NCBI GenBank assembly: GCA_031835245.1
Contig: JAVKOQ010000080.1
Coordinates: forward strand, 124,001 to 188,000
Length of the DNA: 64,000 nucleotides
Source: Balamuthia mandrillaris
Lineage: Eukaryota > Discosea > Longamoebia > Balamuthiidae
Reading direction: 5' to 3'
Shown: positions 22,546 to 32,696 of the stretch, one piece after another
How the letters are laid out: each line of letters begins with the position of its first letter
Position numbering within the stretch: position 1 is the stretch's first letter
Program-made: the position numbers and the translations under genes
Notes under the pieces: model-generated
What the model was told of the DNA's origin: nothing
Databases searched by the model: none
What the model saw: the letters and a program-made list of their open reading frames with translations, nothing else

Positions 22546-22732
22546 ATTCGGCTGGCAACTCCTTTCATCTTCTTTGCTTGCAAGTGTTTGTTCGCTACGT
22601 TTTTTTTCTTCTTCCTTAGGAGCAGAAATGAAGCACAGGTCCTGCACATGCCTTGATGTCGGCACGAAATGTTTGATTGTTGATTGGATGAACGAATTTA
22701 AATATATTCCTCGAAAATTTTCATTCATTCTT

Positions 22733-22750
22733 TGTCGACAAAAATTTTTA
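22733..22750. promoter_or_regulatory. TGTCGACAAAAATTTT element
   Basis: A GTCGAC palindrome followed by an A/T tract, flanked by CTCGAAAATTTT and TCTTCGAG, which give partial dyad symmetry. Similar elements lie at about 10286, 30175, 7833 and 32517, each upstream of a gene or gene copy. Function is inferred from position only. Confidence 0.3.
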
Positions 22751-22918
22751 TCTTCGAGAAAGAAGAAGACCCGTTCCCCAAAGAGAGGGCTGTTACCCTT
22801 CCTCTCTCCCCCTTGTGCTTCTTGATGGGTCTTTTCTTGTTAGAAATAGATTTGACCCGCTTGTTTGGAACGTTTGTCTGACCAAAAAAAACTTCTAAGG
22901 AAAAGAAAAAAGAAAGAA

Positions 22919-25046
22919 ATGATGGACGGACAGCCGCAGTGGAGTGTGACGAAAACGTTGTCGTCCGCCGAAGATTTGCTGAAGGCTGGCAAAGAGGAGC
23001 TTATCAAGGAGGTCATTCGGCTGCGGCACGACAACCAACGTTGGAAGGAGGAGAGCGAGCGCACCAAAGACGAGAAGCTCCAGCTCGAGTACCAGCTTTT
23101 GATGCTGCGACAACAAATCGCACAGCTGAAGGAGCAGCTTTCTTCGTCTCTTCTTCCTCAACATCCATCTCGCCCTCCTCCCTTTCTTTCCTCCTCCTCA
23201 TCTTCTGCTGCTGCTGCTTTGACGAACGTTCCCTCGCCTCTTCCTCTTCCTCCTTCTGAACGTTCTGCTGCCTCTGCTTCCTCTTCGTCACCTCCTTCTT
23301 CTCCTCCGCCTAACCAAGAAGCCCTCAACCGGCAGCCCTTCAAACAACCTCTTTCGCCTTCCTCTTCTCTTTCTCAGTCCTCCTCCAAAAAGCAAGGCCC
23401 TTTGCTCCCACCCACAGAGTTATCGGTCTCTTTTGCCTTCGATGAGGAGGAGGAGGAAGAAGAAGACGAACCCAAAGAGCAAGCAGAGGCTCGGCGAGGG
23501 GAAGAGGCGCAGGCTCCTTCCACCCCTCCTCGTTCTCTTCTACAGACAGGAGGGACATTGTTGCTGTCGGTGGCTTCGCCGCAGCTGTTCTCTCCGTTGA
23601 CGCCTTCGCCCATCAACCTCAACAAAGTGTATCACCATGATGAGGACGATGTCGACGCCGATGCTGCCTTTGCACGTCCCATTCCACGTCCTAGACGAGA
23701 GCTCTCTTTCAGCGATGACGATGATGATGAGGGTGAGGTTGATGCAAATAATGTAAGAGAAGAAGAAAAAGAAGGCGAAGGCGAAGGAGAAAGCAGACGA
23801 GTAGAGGTTGACGAAAAGGAAGATGGAAAAGGAAAGAAGGAAAAAGTAGGTACCAATGGAGAAAGTATCGAAGAAAAGAGACAGAATGACAAACTAGAGG
23901 AAGAAGAAGAAGAGGTAGAAGTCGTGATGGTAGAAAAGAAGCCCAAAGAAGTTGTGTTAAACAACATTTCATCTATCCTCTATGCTTCATCGCCTTCTAT
24001 CGTTGCAGATGAAGGGGCAGTTGCTGGGATTAGTAGCAGTGGAGGAATATCTCTGTTGGGAACCTCATTGCTCTCTCCGATGCTGCCATCCTTCAATTCT
24101 CATCGACGAGATCGTTCTATTCTCTCGTTGTCACATACCAAAGCTTCTTCATCGCCGTTTGCAGCTGCTTCAATCTCATCTTCATCTTCTTCTTTAACTT
24201 CATCTTCGGCTTCATCTTCGTCTACATCGTCACCTTCGACCTCATCTGCTGTTTCTCCTCCTTCTGAAGGCGGTTTAGTGGCGAAAGAAACCGCATCTAC
24301 CAGCAGTAGCAGCAACGACGCGCCATTTTCCTCTTTACTGGGCGGCCTAAACCCACTTCAACGTAAAGCAGTAACACAAGATATCACATGCCCACTAACC
24401 ATCATCGCAGGAGCGGGCAGCGGCAAGACTCACACTCTCTGCAGTCGCATCGCTTATCTCTTGCAACAAGGGATTCCCTCTCATCAAATCGTGGCGCTGA
24501 CTTTCACTCGAGCAGCAGCCAACGAGTTGAAACTTCGCGTTCGAGACATGTTGCGAAAGAGTCAACTTCACGGAGACAACATCAAAAACAGCAACTTTGG
24601 AAACGGTGAGCGAAGATTAGAGAGATCGTCGTCATTTGCTTCCTCCCTTTCCCTCAAGACTGGCACATTCCATTCATTTTGTTTTGGGATTTTGCGGCTT
24701 CATTGCGAGTTATTGGGATACAGTCCAAACAATTTGAAACTGGTGAGCGAAAAGAAACAAGAATATATCATTCAAGAGGGCATCCTGCTTTGGCGGAAGA
24801 GACATAACGGACAGTTGGACCACGGCATCATGAGGAGATTCTTTGGCGATGATGGCCAGAAATATGGTTCATCAACAAAGGATAAGAACAAGGAAGCAGA
24901 AGAAGATGAGAACGAATCGGAGAAATATGGGCTGAAGAAATTGTTCGCAGCTGATGACCTCAAAGCTATTCCAAAGCCAGAAATAGAACAGGTATGTGTC
25001 AACTCTTTTTTTTAAAAAATGAGATTTGTCTTTATGATACTGATAC

Positions 25047-25082
<36 letters not shown>

Positions 25083-28000
25083 CTGTATCTCTTGCTACCT
25101 TTGAATTTTCGTTATCAGTTTGTCAACTTTGTAAGAAAGGCAAAGTCAGCAGGGAATGATGCCTCGGAATACCTGGAGGATTATCGGTTCATACTGCGCC
25201 ACTATGAACGTCGCCTTAAAGACGAGAACAGCATTGATTTTATCGATATGCTGAGGCTGACTTTGCGGCTCTTCCAAGAACACCCTCACGTCCTTGCCTA
25301 TTATCGAGAAAAGTATCAATGGGTTCTTGTTGATGAGTTTCAGGTCTCTTTTTGTTCTTAGTTTTTTCTTTACTTTTTTCTTCTAAAAGAACAAACGAAA
25401 CAGGACACAAACAAGCTACAATATGATCTGATTTGGGCGTTGACAGAGCATTCGGGACATTTAACAGTGGTGGGCGATGATGACCAATCCATATATAATT
25501 TCAGGGGCAGCAACTCCGAGTTTATTCGCTCCCTCCACATGCGCTTTGAGGAGAAAGCCAAGGCTGCAAACCAGATTCTGCTGGAACAGAACTACAGAAG
25601 TACTCAATCCATTACGGACTGTGCCAACGCTTTGATCAAGGTTTTGATTAAATGCTTCTGTATAGCCCATCTTTCCCCTAACTTGACAACAAAACACCCA
25701 ACTTTATTATTAGCAAAATTGTAAGCGTCTGGAAAAGAAGATGTGGACAGACAACGAGAAAGGAGCACCCGTTCAAGTCATAGAATGCCAAACGGCAGAA
25801 GAGGAATCAGACTTCGTGGTAAAGTGCATCACGCATCTTGTGGCAGAAGGCCAACGCTCTTTTGCCGACTTTGCAATCCTCTTCCGAGCTCGCAACATAG
25901 CACCTGGTTTCGAGCAGAAAATGAAACGACTAGGTATTCCCTTTAAGACCGGAGGAAACAAATCGCTGCAAGACAGAGCCGTCGTTAGGGACATTCTTTC
26001 GTATGTTACTTTATTGATCGATCCGAAGAACGACAAAGCGTTCAAAAGAGTGCTAAATGTACCTGCTAGAGGGTTAAGCAAAGGTTCGTTAAACTGTTAT
26101 CTTTGCTTACCTTTCCACTTTTTGTTCTGTTTCTCATTTCTTTAACAAAGGGGCATTTGCTTATTTGGCACAATTGGCAACGGATATGAGCGAGCAACAA
26201 CAAGCCTCATCGTTATCTTCCTCCTTTTCTTCATCCCAGTCTATCTGCTTCTCGCCAACCAGTAACAAAAAGCGAAACAAAATCAGCTTGTACGAAGCTG
26301 CGATGCATGCTTCTGCCACACGTTTTCCTGCCGTAAACTCTCCTACCCGAACTATTTGTTTGACGCCGAAACAAAAAGAACATATGAATGGCTTTCTAAA
26401 GATGATAGAAGAAATGCAAGAGAGAATTGGACATTGCACTCTGGTGGAAGCGTTGGAGTTTGTCATCGAGAGGAGCGGTTACAAAGAACATCTTTGGAAA
26501 AAACAGAACAGAGGAAACAAAAATTCGAAAGTGAAGAACGCGAAGATGAGCAAAGTGGTTCTTCCTCATCCTTCCAAAGGAAAGAAAGAGAGTGACCAAC
26601 AACAGGAAGAAGAAGAAGAAGAAGAAGAAGAAGAAGCAGCAGATTTCGGTTGTGCGGACAGAAATCCCAAGTTACCTGGAGGAGAGCACCTCGAAGAATT
26701 GATCAATCGTGCCAAACATTTTATGCAAGACGAATGGGAAAAAGATCCTTCAGTACATAACTCAGAGAAACAGGAACAAGCAGAGAAAGCTGCAGAAGGA
26801 GAAGATAAGCAAATGGGAAAAAAGAGAAGAGAGTTCATAGGACTATTCTTGAAGTGGATAGAAGCGCAGAGTCCAGAGGAAGAAGTGGCTCCCAGCAATG
26901 CCACGCCCAAAAAAAAAGAATCCAACAAGAAAAAAACTAAACAGAGCGATGTGGTTGCTGTTACAACCATCCATCAAGCTAAAGGTTTGGAATGGCCTGT
27001 CGGTATGTCTTTTTTGCTATCTCTATTCATTCTTGCCCTCTGTCTTCCTTTCAAACGTAATCCAAGACTGTTATAACTTCTGTTACACTAGTGTTTGTGG
27101 TGCGGTTCAATGAAGGTGTAATACCTGTTATTCACCGCACATCACCAAGCGGATCGTTGAGTGGCGGAGCTGACAACAAAACAGAAATGCTGCGTAGTCA
27201 CGTTGAGGAAGAACGAAGACTTGCTTATGGTTCTCTCTCTCTCTCTCTCTCTCTGTGCGAACTATTTTTATTGCTGTTGTTGTACTTCATTGTTCTTTCT
27301 AAAATGTGGCTAATTGTTCTGTTTCTCCTTTTGCGTAACAAACTTAGTGGCAATGACAAGAGCAAGACAAGTTCTTTACTTGACCTACACAAAGACGAAT
27401 ACGTTTAACAAACCCTCTCCTCAATCTCAGTTCTTACAGGATTTGCCACCCGATCGAATAGAAACGAGCATAGCTACAATGCACTTGTCTCAGTTCAGCG
27501 CAGCTTCCATCGCGAGAAAAGGCGGTTCTGTTAAACGCACTTCAGCTTCTTCTGTTGGACGTCAACTTTGTTTTGGAGAAGACAACAAGGAAGATAAAGA
27601 GAAGGAGAGAGAAAAAGAGCAGGAACATCAACAACAAACTTTTCTTACAGCAAGACAATGCATGGCGCAATCCTCCCAAAAGCAACAGGAGAAGGAAGAG
27701 AAAAAAGGAACTAACAAAGCTGAAGATACTACCAAGAAGAAAAATACTTCCTCTTCCAAACGAAAAACTACCATTGCTTCTTCTTCTTCTTCTTCTTCTT
27801 CTTCTTCTTCGAGCACAGACAACAAGGGTTCTTTCGCTGCATTCTTTGCTCCACGCAAACCTGTAATAGCCGTTCAAGACAAAAACAACGACCAACGAAG
27901 TAACGTGGCGGAAAACTCGAAAAACAGTAACGGCAACAAAGAGACAATAACTCTATCGCAGAAAAGCTCTTCAGCACCTACCAGAGCGAAACGTGGAAAA

Positions 28001-29596
28001 GAAGGAGCATATCCTCCTATACTCTTCACACGGCTTCCAGCTACTGCTTCATCGTTCTTCAACCCTTCCTCACCTCCTTCACCTCCTCCTTCTTCATCAA
28101 AGAACTTACAAACAACTACAAAAGTAAAACAAGAACAAGAACAAGAAAGCAAAAACAACGAAAAGGAACAAGCAACAGAGAAAGAAAAAGAAACCGGAAA
28201 AGAGAACGAAAACGAGACAACATCTGTAATTGTAAATAGCAATGTATTGGAACGCAGGAATAAGCGACGAAAAAGAAAGAAGTTTCTAGACGAGGATGAA
28301 GACGAAGATGACGATGTGTTTGAAGTGAATCCAACAGCAACGATAAAGAAACAGAAAAGTGAAGATATACACGAGAAACAAGACCAAAAGGAACTCGTGA
28401 CGACAGAATCAGAAGCTGTTGCTGCACAAACACAAAACAGAGAACAAAAGGGATACAAGAGAAAGGTAGAAGAACATGACGAAGAGAAACACGAAGAAAC
28501 AGAAACCACAAAGAAAACAAAGAACGAGGAGAAGAAAGTTGAAGCAGAAAACAAAAAATCTACTCCAACCGACAGCAACAACAGCATCGAGAAAGAAAAG
28601 CCGCGCAAATTAGATTTGTGCATGGCACAACCCAACGCACAACTTGTTGCTAAACCTATTCCCTCTCGCACGAAGAAGAACTTGCGAAAAGCGCTTCAAG
28701 AAGAAAACACCATTCGTTCCTGTCGTACCATTACCTCGTTCTTTGCACCAAAGGCAGGTAGTCTGCCTGCAACCACGCGCAAAGAAAAGGAATCATCTTC
28801 TTCGGCTTGTTTATCTTCCAACGAGAAAGAAAATGTGATCAACCAAAAGGCATCCAACAAATCTCCTCCTCCTTCTTCTTCTTCTTCTTCTTCTTCTTCT
28901 TCTTCTTCTTCTTCCTCTTCGTCTTCCTCTTCTTCCTCTTCGTCTTCCTCTTCTTCCTCTTCTTCTGCTGCTACTGCTTATTCTCCATCAGGGGAAAGCA
29001 AGAACATTTCTACAGCATCACCTACCTCATCTATAGACAAGTGCTTTTTAGCTGCAACAGGTACAACAAGTGCCCCTCCTCGCTTCTCTTTCGGTCAGGC
29101 TTGTCCCCATTGCACTGCTTGGTTGTCGAAAGAGCAGCTAGATAACGGTTTTCGAAAGAAAGGAGATGAAATCCAATCAACTTCAACAACAAATAACAAC
29201 GCAGACGATGAAAGGAGGAAGAATAAGGAGAGGAAAGAAAACGATTATAGATTGGACAGAACAACAGCATGCAATCGTTGTGGTAAACGGTTTGCTGCTT
29301 TGATGAAAGTTCACGTTAAACTTGTAACAACAACTAATGACGAGAAGGAGAAAGAACGAGAACAGGAAGAAGAAGTGGAAGTGATGTTTATGGGAAAGAT
29401 ACAATGTGTAACTGCCATGAAGCAAAGACTGAGGAAAGAAAAGAGAAGCGGATTTGAGAGGATGCGGTTGGCGACGGAAGACCCCGTGTTGGGTTGGAAC
29501 TGTCTCTATCACTACGGCTCGCTGAAGGAGGCGTTGCTCAAAATCTTCCCCAAAGAGAACTGGAACCGTGTTCTCTCCTCACGGAAACCTTCCTGA
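22919..29596 (+). CDS. UvrD/Srs2-like superfamily 1 DNA helicase
   Basis: Seven exons (22919-24991, 25119-25343, 25404-25640, 25714-26083, 26151-27002, 27092-27229, 27348-29596) give 2,047 residues. The N-terminal 500 residues are a coiled coil, then Ser/Pro and Asp/Glu-rich linker. The helicase core has Q/Ia signals, Walker A (AGAGSGKTHTL), motif II (VLVDEFQD, split by an intron at the Gln), motif III (VVGDDDQSIYNFRG), motif IV region, motif V (TTIHQAKGLEWPVVFV) and motif VI (EEERRLAYVAMTRAR). The C-terminal 700 residues are low-complexity and hold two PCNA-box-like sites (GSFAAFFAPRK, RTITSFFAPK) and two Cys-x2-Cys pairs (CPHC, CNRC) near the end. Family role: 3'-5' unwinding and removal of Rad51 filaments at replication forks (Srs2, UvrD). 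A large charged insert (about nt 26190-26930) splits domain 2. At more than 2,000 residues it is roughly twice the length of Srs2. Confidence 0.9.
28868..28968. repeat. Poly-Ser TTC/TCC repeat inside the helicase ORF
   Basis: An in-frame (TTC/TCT)n run coding for more than 30 consecutive Ser in the helicase C-terminal tail. Shorter Ser and Glu runs lie elsewhere in the same gene (nt 27778-27810, 26608-26640). Confidence 0.9.
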
Positions 29597-29708
29597 TGAT
29601 GAGCACCGTTTTCGTGACACCGGTGGCTGAGCCCTCCCAGACAAACTCACTCGTGGCTCTCTTTCGGATAGTTACTATTACAATCCTAGGATTGTTGTTA
29701 TTTATTTA

Positions 29709-30095
29709 TTAGAGACCCATATACAACACAAATAAGAAAACCAACTCGAAAAGGGCTAAAATGGCGAGAGTTATCCAAAACGCACGAACAAGCTGGCGGT
29801 CGTCGTTGACGACCTCTGTAACGCTTTCCACGGCCGCAGGCCAACAGGGGTGGCTGCTAAGCAAGTGGTAATAGCGAGCCAAGGCACTGCTTTCCGTTAT
29901 TGCAGCTGCCTCCATGTCCAAGTTTTCGCTGTTGTTGGCGGCTGTGTTTAGTTCGTTGTCTTTGGAGTCTAGGTCTTCATACCCCTCTTTTGTTGTTTCT
30001 AAGAGAGAGTCCATGTTATCATTGTAGCAGAAAGAGAGAGGGATAGACTTACTGAACCTGGCATCACTGCCTTGGTCTTCCGCCAAGTGGGCCAT
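29709..30095 (-). CDS. Small tail-anchored membrane protein, unknown
   Basis: A 128-residue open frame. The first half is acidic and soluble; the end is one hydrophobic helix (ITLALLALFELVFLFVLYMGL-like, final 21 residues) with almost nothing after it, which is tail-anchor topology. Inside lies a strong intron candidate of 54 bp (about 30060-30007; donor GTAAGT, acceptor TCTCTTAG). Its removal keeps frame (ARF then KTTKEGYED), and so does its retention. The spliced form would be 110 residues. No family recognised. It is tail-to-tail with the helicase gene. Confidence 0.6.
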   Translation of the reverse strand: MAHLAEDQGSDARFSKSIPLSFCYNDNMDSLLETTKEGYEDLDSKDNELNTAANNSENLDMEAAAITESSALARYYHLLSSHPCWPAAVESVTEVVNDDRQLVRAFWITLAILALFELVFLFVLYMGL

Positions 30096-30263
30096 GTGTG
30101 TTTACAATTTTTTTCGCCAAAGAGAAGCACAAGAGAGATGGATGCGTTGAATTAGTTGAATTACACTTTTTTTACGTCGACAAAATTTTCTACGAAGAAT
30201 TTGATGAAACCTCTTCTCTTCCTCTCTCTCCTCGTGTCGTCGTCTGATTGTTGTTTCCTCCGT
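30096..30263. other. Short spacer before the helicase copy
   Basis: Contains the CGTCGACAAAATTTT element near 30175, which resembles the element upstream of the intact helicase. No gene. Confidence 0.4.
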
Positions 30264-31560
30264 GTTATGGGGCAATTCAAGTCAGCGGGTGACCCCCCTG
30301 CGCAATACACCGACGAAGTACGTTTCGTACTGCGCCACTATGAACGTCGTTTAAAGGAAGAATAGATTTTGTAGATATGTTGCGACTCACTTTGCAACTT
30401 TTCAAAGCACATCCCTCCGTTCTTGATGCTGTTAGAAAAAAGTACAAGTGGATTCTTGTCGATGAGGCTCAGGTATCAGTTCTGGCGCTGTTATAACTTG
30501 CCGTCGTTCTGCACTCTGTCATCTTGCTTGTTCATGTTGAGTGCATTTGGTGTTTCAAGTTGACTTTGTTAACCAAAAGCAAAAAACAGGATATGAACAA
30601 GCTACAACACGATCTGATCTGGGCGATGACGGAGCATTCAGTTAACAATGGTAGGAGACGACGATCAAGCCATCTATAACTTCAGAGGCGGCAGCTCAGA
30701 GTACATTCGCTCCCTCCAACAGCGTTTTGAGGAGAAAGGCAAGACCGTAAACCAGATTCTTCTGGAACAGAACTACCGAAGTTCCAAATCCATTACCAAT
30801 TGTGTGAACGCTTTAATCCAGGTTATTATTAGTATTATTTTTTTTCATTCTGTCTTGCTTGGTTTGCCTGGCTGAACACCATATGCAAACAAAAGCAAAA
30901 TCAGAAACGACTGAACAAGAAAATGTGGACGAAGAATGAGCAAGGGTCAGCTGTTCACGTAATCGCGTGTGCTTCGCCAGAGGAAGAAGCTGACTTTGTA
31001 GCACAGTGCATCCTGCATATCAAGACACAAGGCCAACTTACATTGCTGACTTTGCAATCCTCTTCAGAGCTCGCTACGTTGAACCTTCGTTTGCACAGAA
31101 ATTTAAACAACTGGACATTCCGTTTTTGACCCGAACGAGCCTACCACTTATGCACAAAGCTGTCGTTGAAGACGTTCTTGATTATGCTGGTTTGTTGAAT
31201 GAGCCAAAGAATGACAAAGCGTTTAAATGTGTGCTTAATGTTCCTGCAAGAGAGTTAGGCCAAGGTATGTAGTAATGCTTCCTTATGTTTTCCATCTTCT
31301 AATCCTATTTTTGCAGTTGTTTATCCTACAAAAAGCGACATTGGCTTACTTAAAACACCCAACCACAAAGTTGATTCAGAAAGCGAAGCAACAAGCACGG
31401 GCTTCCATTGCATCATCCTCGCATTCAACAAGCCATTTCAGCAAACGAAACGACGTCAGTTTGTATGAAGCTGCTATCTAGGGGTCTGGTGAAAATTTTC
31501 CTGACGTCAAAGCGTCCTCCACACGCACCCTTAGCTTGAAGCGAAAACAAAAGGAGAAGA
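30264..31560 (+). pseudogene. Decayed partial copy of the UvrD/Srs2-like helicase
   Basis: Follows the intact helicase exon by exon from its exon 2 onward (motif II as WILVDEAQ, motif III as MVGDDDQAIYNFRGG, then LEQNYRSSKSIT and DKAFKCVLNVPARELGQ), with intron positions kept. It lacks everything before exon 2, including Walker A. Three frame breaks are visible: about 4 bp lost after HYERRLKEE (near 30358), a loss at EHS before MVGDDDQ (near 30640), and one near 31040 in the QGQ/ADFAIL region. There is also an in-frame stop right after SLYEAAI (about 31480). Homology continues to about 31555 (KRKQKEK) and then ends abruptly where the Fanzor/TnpB-like sequence begins. Motifs V and VI are absent. 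A non-functional segmental duplicate of the neighbouring gene. Confidence 0.88.
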
Positions 31561-31563
31561 TAA

Positions 31564-32480
31564 GGGCTAGAGGACGAGCTGACACTCCGCGGGGCGGAAC
31601 CTCTTCCCGAGGTGCTACCCAGCGATAGCAGATTAATCCACACCCGCTGGGGCAAGTACTACTTGGCCATACCGATGCCTTTGGAGGGGAGCGATAATCA
31701 AGCTCCCTCCTCCTCTAGGGTGCCCAAGGTAGTGGCGATCGACCCAGGAGTGCGCACCTTTATTACTTGTTATGTGGGTCCCGAAGGCAAGGCTTACGAG
31801 TGGGGACGGAACGATATCGGACGCATCTATCGTATTTGCCACTATCTGGACGACCTCCAGAGCCGATGGGGCCAACCAGGCGTCAAAGCCAGACAGCGCT
31901 ATCGCATGCGAAGGGCAGCGGCCCGAATGAGGGAACGTATTCGCAACCTGGTGGACGAGGTACACAAGAAGATGGCCCTCTGGCTGGTCAAGAAACACGA
32001 CCTGGTGCTGCTGCCCAAGTTCGATACCAGCAACATGGTGCTCAGGCGGAGCGGGAGACGTATCCCAAGCAAGACCGCCAGAGCCATGCTGGGTTGGGCG
32101 CACTACCGCTTTCGCATGCGCTTGCTGAACAAGGCCAGGGAGTACCCCCACTGCAGGGTGGAGATCGTGGACGAGCACTACACCTCCAAGACCTGTGGAA
32201 GATGCGGACGTATCCACCAGAAACTGGGAGGGAAGAAGGTCTTCCGTTGCCCCCGTTGTCGCCTGGAAGCAGACAGAGACATCCATGCTGCCAGGAACGT
32301 CCTTTTGTGTTTCCTGGCACATCAGGACATCATTGTGGCGAAAGGTAGGGAGCTGTACGGACAGAGTCCGGCAGCATTGGGTCCTACACCCGTGAATGCA
32401 TCCACCCATTGTGGTGCATTAGTGCAAAGATTTGCAAAATGATGTGCAAGTTTAATGTAGGCGTCTCCCGCTCAACACTT
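31564..32480 (+). mobile_element. Fanzor/TnpB-like RNA-guided nuclease element
   Basis: A frame open from 31564 to the stop at 32440-32442 encodes the C-terminal two thirds of a TnpB/OrfB-type protein. Seen in order: the strand region TRWGKYYLAIPM, RuvC-I (VVAIDPGVRTF, Asp codon at 31741), the basic helix KARQRYRMRRAAARMRER, the RuvC-II region LLPKFDTSNM without the usual Glu, a Glu just before the zinc ribbon (VDEHYTSKTCGRCG, Glu at 32173), the second Cys pair (FRCPRCRLEADRD) and RuvC-III (DRDIHAARN). The shifted Glu is the arrangement described for Fanzor proteins and a subset of TnpB. No ATG opens the frame and the N-terminal (guide-binding) part is missing, so this copy is truncated unless an unseen exon exists. 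No serine or Y1 transposase lies nearby. GC content is higher than in the surroundings. It sits inside the broken helicase copy. Confidence 0.85.
32341..32480 (+). ncRNA. Candidate omega-RNA-like 3' region of the Fanzor/TnpB element
   Basis: In TnpB/Fanzor elements the guide RNA overlaps the 3' end of the nuclease gene and runs to the element's right end. Here two hairpins can be drawn: CGGAC-AGA-GTCCG at 32358-32370, and TGCATCCAC / GTGGTGCA at 32397-32418 with a CCATT-type loop. The element's right edge is not visible, so the end is a guess. Confidence 0.35.
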
Positions 32481-32696
32481 TTTGGCTCGCGATTCCCATG
32501 GCTGGTTATCTTTTTTTGTCGACGATTCATCGAATAGTATTATTTGGGTTAATCGATACTATTTTCTAATATTGTAATTATTGTCCTCATATATCGATAT
32601 TTTTCGGTTAGGATTATCCACGCCGATCAATTTAATCGAAATTTCGTATATCCAACATGAAAATAGAAACGAGGAAGAGGACACCAAACATCAAGC
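32443..32696. other. Spacer between the nuclease element and the F-box/ankyrin gene
   Basis: AT-rich, with several ATCGAT-like and TTCGAT-like short palindromes at 32525-32640 and TGTCGACGA at about 32517. It holds the promoter of the F-box/ankyrin gene. No further helicase-like sequence is found here. Confidence 0.4.

Larger units (their letters stand above)
21581..22918. other. Intergenic region upstream of the helicase gene
   Basis: AT-rich at 21600-21740 (poly-T), GA-rich at 22010-22057 and 22120-22200. It contains a possible small minus-strand gene (separate entry) and a TGTCGACAAAAATTTT element near 22733, 185 bp before the helicase ATG. Otherwise nothing recognised. Confidence 0.4.

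Noticed and set aside
31633-32409. 258-residue minus-strand frame opposite the Fanzor-like gene
   Set aside because: Antisense shadow in GC-rich DNA; no recognisable motifs, and the plus strand carries all catalytic signatures.
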